Numbered from the stretch's first letter, positions 1 to 9,678 are shown. The stretch is DNA of 64,000 nt from an uncultured Acetatifactor sp. (GCA_910586215.1 CAJUGH010000007.1:98706-162705), one strand, 5' to 3'. The notes: generated by a model from the sequence alone, not told the origin. Numbers and translations: made by a program.

Positions 1-363
1 GAGGAATTGGCCGGATGGTTTGCAATCTGCGGGGAAGGGGTCTACGGCACACGTCCCTTTAGGATCTACAGCGAAGGGGACACCAGGGTGACCATTGACA
101 GGTTCACAGAGAACAAGACCCAGTGGAATGCCTCAGACTACCGCTTTACCAGGAAGGGTAACCAGGTCTATACCTTTATGATGCAGGCTCCGGAGGACGG
201 GGTTGCGGTCATAAAGTCGCTGCAGCATGAAAAAGTCAGGGAAGTAAGGCTGCTTGGACACGGGGGCTTGGAATATACCCAGGCCTATGGTATACTGAAT
301 ATCAAGCTGCCGGAAGTACTGCCAACGGCGTACACGAACTGCCTGGCGCTGACTTTGGAGTAG
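1..363 (+). CDS. Alpha-L-fucosidase (GH29), C-terminal part only
   Basis: The reading frame is open from the first base, so the gene starts upstream of the window and only about 120 C-terminal residues are visible. The stretch GEGVYGTRPF near the start matches the conserved GH29 region that closes the catalytic barrel and leads into the C-terminal beta domain. The rest is compatible with that beta-sandwich. The enzyme would release alpha-linked L-fucose from host or plant glycans. The catalytic residues lie outside the window, so activity cannot be judged. A fucose mutarotase gene follows 45 bp downstream on the same strand, which supports a fucose assignment and a shared transcript. Confidence 0.75.
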   Translation, partial: EELAGWFAICGEGVYGTRPFRIYSEGDTRVTIDRFTENKTQWNASDYRFTRKGNQVYTFMMQAPEDGVAVIKSLQHEKVREVRLLGHGGLEYTQAYGILNIKLPEVLPTAYTNCLALTLE

Positions 364-408
364 AAGAAGGTTTGGATTGCCTGCCATGGCAGGCGGAAAG
401 GTGCGGAT

Positions 409-846
409 ATGTTAAAAGGAATCCCGAAGATATTATCCCCGGAACTGTTGAAGGTACTGTGTGAGATGGGGCACAGCGACAGGCTGGTCATTGCGGATGG
501 CAATTTCCCGGCAGAGTCCATGGGAAAGAATGCCAAGGTTATCCGTATGGATGGCCATGGAGCCTGTGAGGTGCTGGAAGCAATTCTGCAATTATTTCCC
601 CTGGATACCTATGTGGAGCATCCGGTGAACCTGATGGAAGTGATGCCGGGGGATCCGGTGAAGACACCCATCTGGAAGTCTTATGAGGACATTGTGGCCA
701 GGGCTGATTCCAGGGGCGGAGCTGCCATCGGACATGTGGAGCGTTTTGCCTTTTATGAGGAGGCCAAGAAAGCCTACGCCATCATTGCCACAGGGGAGGG
801 GGCATTGTATGCCAATGTGATGCTGCAGAAGGGCGTGGTGGTGTGA
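409..846 (+). CDS. fucU: L-fucose mutarotase (FucU/RbsD family)
   Basis: This 145-residue protein is the usual length for FucU/RbsD. The N-terminus MLKGIPKILSPELLKVL, the HSD and DGNFP motifs around residues 22-33, and the EHPVNLMEVMPGD segment match FucU, which interconverts the alpha and beta anomers of L-fucose in the cytoplasm. It sits 45 bp after a GH29 fucosidase, so it probably equilibrates the fucose that enzyme releases. No other fucose-catabolism gene is visible downstream, where the next genes run the other way. RbsD (ribose pyranase) is the alternative family member; the neighbouring fucosidase favours FucU. Confidence 0.88.
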   Translation: MLKGIPKILSPELLKVLCEMGHSDRLVIADGNFPAESMGKNAKVIRMDGHGACEVLEAILQLFPLDTYVEHPVNLMEVMPGDPVKTPIWKSYEDIVARADSRGGAAIGHVERFAFYEEAKKAYAIIATGEGALYANVMLQKGVVV

Positions 847-1137
847 AGTGTGAAGGAAGTCACTAAGCTCGAAAAAGACCGCCCTAAGTGATTTCAAGCG
901 CTGCTTGCAGAGTTTCTTCACACGGAAGAATCGTAAGGGAAGCGCTTCTTCCTGGTCTTGTACGGATTGTATGTACCATTTTAATGGCGCTGATGCCAGA
1001 GGCAGCGTGTCTGAATTGTGTAAAGAACTTCTAAGATACCGCGGTATGACAGATGCATGAGAAAAGCAATCCCCCAGGCAGATACCTGCCTGGGAGATTG
1101 TAAAAAGAGCTTACACATCTGGTCGCTTTCCAAAAAA
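847..1137. other. Intergenic gap between convergent operons
   Basis: No gene is supported in these 290 bases. A perfect 7-bp inverted repeat GGAAGAA/TTCTTCC lies at 924-930 and 946-952 and could end the fucosidase-fucU transcript. A second, stronger hairpin at 1073-1094 is listed separately. Short reading frames here lack ribosome sites or family signatures. Confidence 0.5.
1073..1094 (-). terminator. Hairpin, probable terminator of the leftward operon
   Basis: CCCAGGCAG (1073-1081) and CTGCCTGGG (1086-1094) form a perfect 9-bp GC-rich stem with a 4-base loop. Read on the minus strand the stem is followed by GGGATTGCTTTTCTC, a modest T-rich tail. It lies 44 bp after the stop codon of the last leftward membrane gene. 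Confidence 0.6.
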
Positions 1138-2854
1138 TTATCGAGCCTTTTTAAAATAATATTTCCAGTATATGCCATCTATTACCTGTTCCGGCTGATA
1201 TTCCTTTACGATCCAGTCCATGAGCCATTGGTTCGACAATAGATCATACGACAATTCTCCCATATAGCTTTCTGCCACAATGACATCCGGGTATTTGTCG
1301 GGATTGATACGCCAATATTCCAAAATGTTTTCGCTGTAAAATGGGGTTGACATAGTAGAAGGTCCGGCTACTTCCACATCTTGATATAAATATCCCAATG
1401 TGTCAACGACTCCTCCCACGATCCACACCTTATCTCCCGGATGGATGAACTCTTTCCACTCCGGGAAGGTGTCTCTTTGTATACAGACTCCTTCTTCGTT
1501 TGAAATGATTCCAAGTGCTGGGCCATCTCGGACAATCGACATATTCGAAAAACTGGAACATATCTGGCCCTTTCCAGATAACGGAATCCGGGTATAGGCA
1601 CATCGGAAGGCCAAAAGCAGTACCAGGATCCAGAAGTAGCAGTGAATGCTCCTCCCCGCCTTTTGATAGGGCAGTCCTTGAATCTGTTTCTCGATCGGAA
1701 TAAAGGAAACAATAATGGCGAGCAAGCTATATGCCACCGAAACAGAAAGTGGTAAATTCGAAAGCATCAATGTTGCAATGAAGCCCAGACAGCCAATTGT
1801 AATCCCGGACACATAAATTCTTTTTTCTGCTCCTTTGAGTACTCTTGCATTACATGCCCCAAGTCCAATGATAAATAGGAAAATAGTGCTATAGGCACAA
1901 CGATTCTCCAGGCTCAATTTGTTTGCAAAAAAACCTACCAGAAAAACAGTGCAGCAGCTTGATACCCAGTACCATATCTTCTTCTGGCTTTCCCACTTCC
2001 GGCCTGCAAGTGCCCGGGCTAACGTACAAAGTATAAGCGCGATACTGCCAACTGCCAGGAAGACCAGGATCTGGGCCAAAATGTTTTTCCCATAATTCAT
2101 CCATTTTGTGATTGGATTCTCTGTATGTGAGGGTTCTAGCAGGAGCATGCCAGAAAGGCAGTCCCGCAAGACCTGCGGCCCGATTGTCACCACAAAATAT
2201 CCCGCCCACAGTACTCCCAGGACAATGCAGATGCCCGAGAACAGAAAGATGTCCCTTTTCTTGTGGGCAAGAAAACAGTAGGAGTATCCCTATTATCCCT
2301 AAAAGTACAATTGCACAGGAAGGGTACGCTAACACTTCAAGGCACAGGCTTATCGCCCCCAGAATCAAGTAGGTAATCCGGTTCGTCTTAAAGTAAGTCA
2401 AGATGCAGCAGAACAGTAAGGTTGAAAACCAGAGTTGTAGATTCCCAAACTCTGGTATTGCGTAGTCCTTGGGCGAAACCATGAAATAGAGCAGAGCCAT
2501 TCCATATGTCACAGGCTGTCCCAGGTCGTCCTTCAGTACGCGATATAGCAAGATAGAAAGCCCGCCACGGATAAGGATTCCGCAGATTTGTAAGTATACG
2601 GCAATCCCCGTGGTAGTTCCACAGATTTTCATATATATCCACATCAGCGCTGCCGGGAGATATACCGAGGACTGATGCGGCTCCCACATTTCCAGGAACA
2701 TTATATCTCCATTTAAGAACCGGAAGCACATGGACATATTGTATTCGCAATCATAGCCAAGATTGGTAAATGCCCAGATTACCCCGCACAAAACAGCAAT
2801 CAAGGTAAAAACGACAGATATATACTTTTGTTTTTCTGCTTTCATATTCCTCAT
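1138..2854 (-). pseudogene. Polytopic membrane protein, glycosyltransferase-like, frameshifted
   Basis: Two overlapping minus-strand frames together make one protein of about 570 residues. The 5' frame begins at 2854 and has hydrophobic segments to about residue 195. It then loses sense near 2270, where the neighbouring frame continues membrane-protein sequence to the stop at 1138. Removing one base from the four-base A run at 2272-2275 (T run on the coding strand) restores a continuous reading, so the simplest view is a +1 insertion. There are about 10 hydrophobic segments and a soluble C-terminal region of about 140 residues. The architecture resembles GT-C type membrane glycosyltransferases, but no catalytic motif was identified. 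It is the third gene of a leftward operon. Confidence 0.6.
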
Positions 2855-2890
2855 TTCCTTCTGGTAATCATTCCGTTTGATGAATCCATC

Positions 2891-4455
2891 TCATTCAGAA
2901 TCCTTTTTGCGTTCATACAAGGCATATGTCCGAAGATCCCCCTCGAATTCAAAGTAGAGATAATCCACAAGTTCATAATATTCCGATACAACCGGAATTA
3001 TCCATAAGCTCTTCCCTTGATATAGGATAGGCCCTCCATGTCACAATGAAGTGGGTGCGCCCTTCCCTCACATAGTTATTTTGCTCTTCCAGCAGTTCGG
3101 CCTGGTTGCGGTTTATAATACAGAATACCCGCATGTCCGGTACTTCCCCCAATACCGTATAGAACCCCCCGTCCAGGAAGCCATAATTTAAGATGGATCT
3201 GTCAGAAGATTCCTGTATCTTCTCGGCAAACTTGAATTGGGGCATCTGCCATTGTTCCACAGAAATCAGATACGTGTTGGGGCTTATCCAGTATACTGCG
3301 CGGGCACAGGATACCAGTATTAGGAGCAGCAGTGCAGTATATACTATTTTTATGGTTCTTTTTAAGACTTTTTTTATTGCTATTCCGACTCTGCCAGCAA
3401 GCACGGCCAGACCAATTCCCCCGAACATGGAGAAAACCGACAGCGGTAGTCCATAATAATCGTGTTTTGTCTCGCCTATAAAGATACCCAGGCCCATGAA
3501 AAGCCCCATAAATCCAACAGCCAGTTTTTCCTTCCAGGATACTCTTTTCACAGGACTACAGACATAGAATAAGGCCCCTAGTGCTACAAAGGCAGAATAC
3601 GTACCGTTTTCCCTGTCCATTAGGGAACGCAAGGTATTCAGAAATGCCATTTGAAGCTTTTCCAGTATGGATTCACCACCCCATTGCGCATACCCAAATA
3701 TATTATCCCACAGGTAAATCTTAAGCCAGTCCACGATTGCATGATGTACCCCAAAATAGATGAGCCAGGGAATTGTCGTAGCAGACAGGATTCCCAGGAA
3801 AATAGCGATATTGCGAAAAGCCCTACGCCAGCCCTCCCTGCGGAGGCTTTCTACTGCAAGCACGGTTATCCATACCATATATAGCCCCAGCAGGGTAAAT
3901 TTGGACCAGAAAAGGATTCCAGCAAACAGGCCATTTACCCCCAGCGCTACAGCGGGCATGGCCCCTTTGCGTTCATCCCTCAGATATGTAAGTAGGGAAT
4001 ATATGGCATAGGCAAAGATTCCCAGGCTTAGTTCTTCCAGACTCCCTCCATGTACAAAACTTTTGGCAGACATCACCCCTGCGCATAGGAAAGGCAGTAC
4101 CCAGAGGGCTGGATGCTCTGTGTATAGCTTGATGGTTTTATAGGAATAAAGGGCAAAAAAGAACATGCTGATAAGTTCAAACAAAAAATATCCCTGGAAG
4201 CCTTTTGGCGAGAGTAGATACCCAATCCCGCTTAAGGCATACATATACGGTCCCTTGTGTTCCAGCAGATCCACATAGGGAATATGCCCCTGTAGCATCC
4301 CTTTCCCAACAGTGAAAAAAATATTTACATCCGGCCAGTCATTGAAAGGATAGAGGGGGGGAGGATTTGCTGCATATCATAAGCGGTACAGTTGCTGCCA
4401 GAAGACAATATACGTAAACAAATATGGCCTTTTGATTTTTACAAAAAAATTTCAT
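2891..4455 (-). pseudogene. GT39-like membrane glycosyltransferase with two frameshifts
   Basis: The uninterrupted part (2973-4298) contains GHIPYVDLLEHKGP, like the first periplasmic loop of ArnT/PMT-type (GT39-like) glycosyltransferases in Clostridia, followed by many membrane segments. The true N-terminus lies in another frame: a start at 4455, MKFFCKNQKAIF, a membrane helix, then SSPPLYPFNDWPDVN. The two parts are separated by a seven-base G run at 4355-4361 (C run on the coding strand) that has one base too many. The C-terminus is also shifted: near 2995-3004 one extra base cuts the protein, while the adjacent frame reads YYELVDYLYFEFEGDL and ends at 2891. The start overlaps the preceding DUF6020 gene by 17 bp, as expected in a working operon, so the breaks look secondary. 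Confidence 0.65.
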
Positions 4456-6112
4456 GGCACTCTCCATATAAATGTATTGGCTGCAGATCAATGGCAAGCA
4501 GCACAGGGAATCCATAATAAAAAATCAACACGTAGCGCACCAGGGCCATAGGCCCAAGGAGCACAGTCAAAATAGAAAAAACGAACAATGCGCCAGGTGC
4601 CACAAATTCATATCTTCTGATCCTCCACAAATATCCGAAGACTGTCATGGCCACCACAAGGTACCAGCCCGGACTCAATACCAGGAACGCAAAAGGAGAC
4701 CGCTGTGCCTGCCGGTCAAAAGAAATCTGTTCATAGTATTGGTGCAAGCCTGGCAGTAGGACCACTTCGCTTCCCGGCTTGTCCACTTTATAGTCAAAAT
4801 AGCTGCTCTTGCCATATACATCCTTATAGCCGTCTATCACCGCATGGGGATACCAGAAGTCGACTGTATTCACCAAAAAGGAATTCACATAGGTCAGCGG
4901 GTGCGCCATCCCCCATTTGCCCCATATCCGTATCATATCTTTTTTGTAAGTTTCGAATGCATCCCGCTGGAAGCCTTTTTTGACAAAATCAGATACGGTG
5001 GCTCTGTAATCATCCAGGTATTCTTTTGGAAGGACCTGGTATACGATGTCCAGGTCTTCCTCGTCCAGAGAGTCAAAGCCATAGCGGTGTACCCTAGCCA
5101 TTTGCTGGATCGGGACAGAGAGCATTTCCTCAATTCCTCCCCTGGCTACATCCAGCATCCCATAAAAGGGTCCTATATACATCCCGTATGCCACACATAT
5201 CCCTAGCAATACCAGCCCGATTTTCTTCCGGTATTTTTTCATCCTAAGAAGCAGTACCAGGAATGTCCCCAATGTAATATAGAGCCCATTATTCCGCAAT
5301 ATCATAGATAAGAACGCGATTGTACCGAACGCCAGCCAGCTTTTTATACCCTGGAAATAAATCTCCCCTCTGCAGCACAGCCGGATAAGTTGCTGTAAGA
5401 ACAGGAGGAGAACACCCGAAAAAAGGACATCCTTCGTGGCGCTGATAGAAAAAAGCTGCATGACGGGAGAAAGTCCATAAAACAGGAGAGACAACCACTG
5501 CAGGATTCCTGGCACATGAAAATCATCTAAAAAGCGCAGGGTACAAGAGAATATGACTGCCAGGATAACCATCTGTGAGAAAGTGTAAACAGCTATCCCG
5601 GCATTATAACTTCCCGTAAGGGCGTGTATACCTTCCACCAGTCCTCCCAGCCAGAGCACATGGATCACCGGATGATGAGCCGTGATTACGCCATCCCGCA
5701 CTTGCTCCCATTCAGCCAGGGCATCGTAAGAAAACGCACCTGGAAATAAAGACAACCATGCTGGAAGCCAACATCCTAGCAGAATACATACACATGCCCA
5801 CCCTGGTAGTGAAAATGGGATTTTTTTTTGGATCATATTGCAGATCCTTCCAATTTGCCCCGAACCCCTGCGGATCCGGTCCATGATTTCCCATATAAGG
5901 AATAAAGCCGCTGCCGCAGGCACAGAACCGGCCAGCCATTTTGTATAAAACAATCCTTCTGTCAAGTTTACGGAATCATAATTATCTAGAGGATGGCCTG
6001 CCGTATAAAGAAAAGAGAATAGGAACCCCAAAGAAAAAGAAAACCAGAGCTTTCTTTGCAAACTGCATTCCTGCTTAATTTTCCTGTCGTTGGATATCCC
6101 CGTCTGGCTCAA
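4439..6112 (-). CDS. DUF6020-family membrane protein (putative glycosyltransferase)
   Basis: This 557-residue multi-spanning protein is intact. The segment LSLFPGAFSYDALAEW followed by TAHHPVIHVLWL (about residues 123-155) matches the DUF6020 signature seen in Firmicutes membrane proteins thought to be GT-C-type glycosyltransferases using polyprenyl-linked sugars. About 11 hydrophobic segments are visible, with a soluble loop around residues 330-450. It is the first gene of a leftward operon of three large membrane proteins, so the operon may decorate a surface polymer; the acceptor is unknown. The two downstream genes are frameshifted, so this may be the only functional survivor. Confidence 0.65.
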   Translation of the reverse strand: MSQTGISNDRKIKQECSLQRKLWFSFSLGFLFSFLYTAGHPLDNYDSVNLTEGLFYTKWLAGSVPAAAALFLIWEIMDRIRRGSGQIGRICNMIQKKIPFSLPGWACVCILLGCWLPAWLSLFPGAFSYDALAEWEQVRDGVITAHHPVIHVLWLGGLVEGIHALTGSYNAGIAVYTFSQMVILAVIFSCTLRFLDDFHVPGILQWLSLLFYGLSPVMQLFSISATKDVLFSGVLLLFLQQLIRLCCRGEIYFQGIKSWLAFGTIAFLSMILRNNGLYITLGTFLVLLLRMKKYRKKIGLVLLGICVAYGMYIGPFYGMLDVARGGIEEMLSVPIQQMARVHRYGFDSLDEEDLDIVYQVLPKEYLDDYRATVSDFVKKGFQRDAFETYKKDMIRIWGKWGMAHPLTYVNSFLVNTVDFWYPHAVIDGYKDVYGKSSYFDYKVDKPGSEVVLLPGLHQYYEQISFDRQAQRSPFAFLVLSPGWYLVVAMTVFGYLWRIRRYEFVAPGALFVFSILTVLLGPMALVRYVLIFYYGFPVLLAIDLQPIHLYGECHEIFL

Positions 6113-6365
6113 TTCTGTTCTCCTGCATTTTTCATTCTGATAATTAGGATAGCCAAAAAGATGTATCTATAAGAAGCAGATTTTCTTTTTGCCCAAGCGG
6201 CTTTGGCTTTCTACTCGTATCTGGTCGTCATGTGTATGAAATTAATATTATCATGTTATTCATTATATCCGTCACGACACCGAAATGCAAGGGGACTTTT
6301 CTGAAATTGCGGAGCCATCCTACGTATAGGTTGCTGTTCACTTCCACACCATTCGCAAAGGCGCT

Positions 6366-6461
6366 TCCAGCGCTTCCCCGCTGCACCAGGCGGCCTTCGT
6401 GGAAGACGGCAATGTCGTTACAGAAGCGGCAGGAGGAGAGTCTGTGGGAGATATAGATGGC
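6366..6461 (-). pseudogene. Remnant of an ABC exporter ATPase domain
   Basis: Within a meaningless longer frame, about 32 residues read AIYISHRLSSCRFC then NDIAVFHEGRLVQRGS. This matches the H-loop (switch His) and following strand of ABC exporter ATPases, normally written ISHRLSSCRFCD-x-I-x-V-F-x-x-G. Walker A, the signature motif and Walker B are absent, and the flanks do not continue the family. It is a leftover of a deleted exporter gene. Confidence 0.6.
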
Positions 6462-6547
6462 CCCCCGAGGATGGCGGTGGCAATAAATCCCAGGTACATC
6501 CAGGGGTTTCAGCAGGTAATACAGGGCTGGAAGAATAGGAGTCAAGC

Positions 6548-6716
6548 CGTTACTGTTCACAGGTGCCACCGCGAGGTGTTTTCACGCGTCTTCTGCGTGA
6601 CAAACCCGAGACTGCCACGCGCCAAAATGGGCTGTCCTTGCTCAATTCATGACAGTAGAATGCTTGCATTCTACTGTATGTGTGCATAGTTGCTGTGAAC
6701 GGAGTGAACAGTAACG
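6548..6716. repeat. 169-bp palindromic element with 13-bp terminal inverted repeats
   Basis: CGTTACTGTTCAC at 6548-6560 recurs exactly inverted at 6704-6716. Inside lies a perfect 11-bp hairpin ACAGTAGAATG/CATTCTACTGT (6652-6662, 6667-6677) with a CTTG loop. The left half, with ACCGCGAGGTGTTTTCAC and TGACAAACCCGAGACT, recurs in related form at about 28.7 kb (inverted), and shorter parts at 13.0 and 43.2 kb. No protein is encoded. The form suggests a MITE-like or REP-like intergenic repeat. Confidence 0.6.
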
Positions 6717-6816
6717 TCAGGCCTTATCAGGAATGCAATCTTATAGCTTAATTAACTGGCAGGGCCGTGAAAAATAATCAATAACAATTTATGGGGAGCC
6801 TCCAAAAAGGAAGGGT

Positions 6817-6846
6817 TTGACATTGCCATGTGAGGGAAAATATTTT
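6817..6846 (+). promoter_or_regulatory. Probable vegetative promoter of tcdA
   Basis: A perfect -35 hexamer TTGACA at 6817-6822 is followed after 18 bases by TATTTT (6841-6846). A better hexamer TATAAT sits at 6846-6851 but with a 23-base spacer. The AT-rich context and position 60-90 bp before the gene support a sigma-A promoter. Confidence 0.5.
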
Positions 6847-6908
6847 ATAATCAATAACAGGAATGGGAAGGGATGACGGAGGGAATTGGGACAGGCAGGA
6901 GGCGGCAT

Positions 6909-7727
6909 GTGCAAATGACTGAGACAGGACAGATATTTTCCAGGACAGGACTGCTCCTTGGCCGGGAGGGCATGGAGCGACTGCACCACGCCAGGGTGGC
7001 TATATTCGGCCTGGGGGGAGTTGGCAGTTATGTGGTGGAGGCATTGGCCAGAAGCGGTGTGGGTACCATGGATCTGATAGACCATGACAAGGTGTCCCCC
7101 ACCGATATCAACAGACAGCTCCTGGCCTTACATAGCACAGTGGGAAAGGATAAGGTGGATGTGGCCAGGGAGCGGATCCTGGATATTCATCCCGATGCCC
7201 AGGTGCATGTGTACAAGACATTCTACCTGCCGGAGACAGCGGGACAGTTTGATCTTACGGCATATGATTATGTGGCAGATGCCATAGACACGGTGACGGC
7301 AAAAGTGGAACTGGTCTGCCAGGCTTACCGCGCAGGGACACCCATCATCAGTTCCATGGGCACGGGAAACAAACTGGATCCTTCGGCTCTGGAAGTGGCT
7401 GATCTGTATGAGACCAGTGTCTGTCCCCTGGCCAGGGTCATGCGCCGGGAATTGAAGAAAAGAGGGATTCCCAGCCTGAAAGTCATCTACTCCAGGGAAG
7501 AGCCGCTGCGCAGGATCGTGGAAGAGGAATTTCCCGGACAGAAGGGAAGCGATCCCTGGGAGGAAGCAGGAGTGGATGACAGAGAAGATGACAGCAACAA
7601 AGAAAATAGCTGTGGAAGGGCAGGCAGTCCTGGCAGGCATATCCCGGCCAGCAATGCCTTTGTGCCCTCTGTGGCAGGGCTGCTGATGGCAGGAGAGATC
7701 ATCCGGGATCTGGCAGGGACCAGATAG
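6909..7727 (+). CDS. tcdA: tRNA threonylcarbamoyladenosine dehydratase (ThiF/E1 family)
   Basis: TcdA makes the cyclic form of t6A at position 37 of ANN-decoding tRNAs, using ATP. The protein starts with FSRTGLLLGREGMERL, has the adenylate-binding glycine loop VAIFGLGGVGSYVVEAL, then LIDHDKVSPTDINRQLLAL and the NPSALEVADLYET-like segment, which are typical of TcdA within the E1/ThiF fold. I chose GTG at 6909 because AGGAGG (6897-6902) lies 6 bases upstream; ATG 6915 is 12 bases away, and ATG 6873 has its purine run directly abutting. This gives 272 residues, normal for the family. An acidic linker near residues 218-240 (WEEAGVDDREDDSNKE) is unusual. Confidence 0.85.
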   Translation: MQMTETGQIFSRTGLLLGREGMERLHHARVAIFGLGGVGSYVVEALARSGVGTMDLIDHDKVSPTDINRQLLALHSTVGKDKVDVARERILDIHPDAQVHVYKTFYLPETAGQFDLTAYDYVADAIDTVTAKVELVCQAYRAGTPIISSMGTGNKLDPSALEVADLYETSVCPLARVMRRELKKRGIPSLKVIYSREEPLRRIVEEEFPGQKGSDPWEEAGVDDREDDSNKENSCGRAGSPGRHIPASNAFVPSVAGLLMAGEIIRDLAGTR

Positions 7728-7745
7728 GAATGGCGGGACAAGGAC

Positions 7746-9635
7746 ATGGAACCAGGTGGGACAGTGAATCGGGAAAAAACAGAATATCAGCCAGATGGAA
7801 GTCCAGAAACAAGGGACAAAGGGCAGATGTTGCCCGTAGAGGGGCCATCCGTGGCAGTGGATCTGGGGGAACTGGATGATTCAAAAGAACAGGAGTGGCT
7901 GGATGCGGTGGAATCCATGGAAAGCGGAACCCCCCCGGAGCCAGGGGAGGCAGACTGGTTTTCTGAGGAGAAGGGAGAGGAACCAGATTCGGAGGACTGG
8001 CCGGAGGCAGAGGGTTCTCCGGACTTAGGGGACTGGGCAGAGGCAGGAGAGGAAATAGATCCGGAGGACTGGGCAGATCGGGAAGAATCTTCGGATACCG
8101 GAATAGGGTCAGGTCACAGGGAACCTTTCCATGGACTCTTCTGGGGCATCCTGTCTGCACTTCTGCTCTTGTTTTTCGGGACAGGTGCTTTCCTTTTCTA
8201 CAGGGGTATGTACCAGGTAGAGCCAGCATTTTCCCAGGCTACTTATGAACTGGGGGATCCCATCAGTGTGGAACTGGGGGATTACCTCCAGGGCTCCGAC
8301 TGGTCTGTGGGACTGGGGGAACTGGATCTGTCCGGGGTGGACAGGAACCAGGCAGGCACCTACCAGGCCGTAGTGCGCCATGGAGGAAAGGAATATCTCT
8401 ACCAGATTACCATAGAGGACACAGTGGCCCCGGAGATTTTCCTGCGGGATGGCCCTGTGTATCTGGCAGTCAACAGAAGATATACGGCAGAAGAGGTGAT
8501 CGCAGGGGTACAGGACATGGATCCCAAGGTGAAACTTTCTTTTGCAGAAGACGGGGGGAACCGGGATGCGATCAGCTTCCAGGAGACAGGCTCTTTCTCC
8601 TGTATGGTGGTGGCAGAGGATTCCTCCGGGAACAGGTCCCAGGCTGCCCTCTGGGTGACAGTGGATACGCCTCCGGAGATATCGGGTGTGCAGGACATCT
8701 ACTTGAAGGTGGGAAGCCAGGTGGACTTCCTGGAGCATGTGACGGCCACGGCCAGACGGGAGGGCAGCCTGACGGACCAGATCCAGGTAGATGACACCGG
8801 GGTGGATCTGACAGAGGAAGGGGTGTACTGGCTCTCCTACAGGGTGGAGGACAGCCATGGGATTGAGGAGGTCTGTGATGCCAAGGTGGTGGTGGCATCT
8901 GCCGCGGACTTACAGGAGATGATTGGCAGGCGGCAGATTAACAGGAACAGCCACAGGATCATCGGAGCGGCGAACCTCTATGATGGCGGGGCTTCCGGGC
9001 AGGATGACATTGATAGTACTCTGGAATACATGCGGCCTGCTTTTGTACAACTCTATCACAGGTCTGACACAGGATATAGTTCCGGATCCGGTTACATCAT
9101 GGAGATCACGGAAGAGGAGATATTCGTCTGCAGCAACCGTCATGTGGTGGAGAAATACGACAGTTGGGATATTTACTTTCATGACGGGACGAAAGTAAAG
9201 GGAAAAGCTGTGGGTACCTGTACAGGGTATGATGTGGGAGTGGTAGTCCTTCCCAGGGAGGAAGTGCCAGAAGAAGTGCTGGAAGGACTGATGACTGTCC
9301 ACATTGACAGGGAATACTGGAGTGGTCTGGACGAGGAACAGATTGACTTAGGACTGGAGAGGATCGACCGGGACGGTGGCATCCTCCATACAACCACAGG
9401 CAGCCTGGTGAAGATCAAGCAGGAATTTGACTGGAATGACCGAAAGGAGCAGACAGAGGTTACTGTGAGACTGGAACATGGCGACTCGGGCTCTGCGGTG
9501 GTGGATGGTCATGGGAACTTGATCTGTATGGCATTCGCCTATTCGGAAGATCCCCTGCGCTACTGGTGCGTGCCCCTGGACGGGATCCTGGAGGGATATG
9601 AGTCCATCACGGGCAGGCGTGTGTATGTGTATTAA
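7746..9635 (+). CDS. Membrane-anchored trypsin-like serine protease with Ig-like domains
   Basis: This 629-residue protein has a very acidic cytoplasmic N-terminus (residues 1-135) with repeated SEDWPEAE/LGDWAEAGEE units. One membrane helix follows at about 138-162, and then an outside part. Residues 165-395 hold beta-sandwich repeats; DTVAPEIFLRDGPVYL resembles DUF5011-type Ig-like domains of Gram-positive surface proteins. The C-terminal 200 residues are a trypsin-like domain with H466 (SNRHVV), D496 (GYDVGVVVL) and S581 (GDSGSAVVDG) in the expected order, so the triad is complete. No PDZ domain follows, unlike HtrA. It lies between tcdA and folD with short gaps. The substrate is unknown; a surface quality-control or sensing protease is plausible. 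Confidence 0.72.
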   Translation: MEPGGTVNREKTEYQPDGSPETRDKGQMLPVEGPSVAVDLGELDDSKEQEWLDAVESMESGTPPEPGEADWFSEEKGEEPDSEDWPEAEGSPDLGDWAEAGEEIDPEDWADREESSDTGIGSGHREPFHGLFWGILSALLLLFFGTGAFLFYRGMYQVEPAFSQATYELGDPISVELGDYLQGSDWSVGLGELDLSGVDRNQAGTYQAVVRHGGKEYLYQITIEDTVAPEIFLRDGPVYLAVNRRYTAEEVIAGVQDMDPKVKLSFAEDGGNRDAISFQETGSFSCMVVAEDSSGNRSQAALWVTVDTPPEISGVQDIYLKVGSQVDFLEHVTATARREGSLTDQIQVDDTGVDLTEEGVYWLSYRVEDSHGIEEVCDAKVVVASAADLQEMIGRRQINRNSHRIIGAANLYDGGASGQDDIDSTLEYMRPAFVQLYHRSDTGYSSGSGYIMEITEEEIFVCSNRHVVEKYDSWDIYFHDGTKVKGKAVGTCTGYDVGVVVLPREEVPEEVLEGLMTVHIDREYWSGLDEEQIDLGLERIDRDGGILHTTTGSLVKIKQEFDWNDRKEQTEVTVRLEHGDSGSAVVDGHGNLICMAFAYSEDPLRYWCVPLDGILEGYESITGRRVYVY

Positions 9636-9678
9636 AAGTGTGAAGTGTGTAAAGACAGGAAGCAGAAGGAGGAAGAGT

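Larger units (their letters stand above)
6113..6872. other. Gene-poor stretch with relics and a palindromic element
   Basis: No intact gene is supported over these 760 bases. It holds a scrap of an ABC exporter on the minus strand (6366-6461), a 169-bp element with perfect terminal inverted repeats (6548-6716), and a probable promoter for the following gene (6817-6846). Other reading frames here look random. Confidence 0.6.

Noticed and set aside
6228..6569. Complete 113-residue gene on the minus strand
   Set aside because: Only about 32 residues match a family; the rest is unrelated, so it is a relic.
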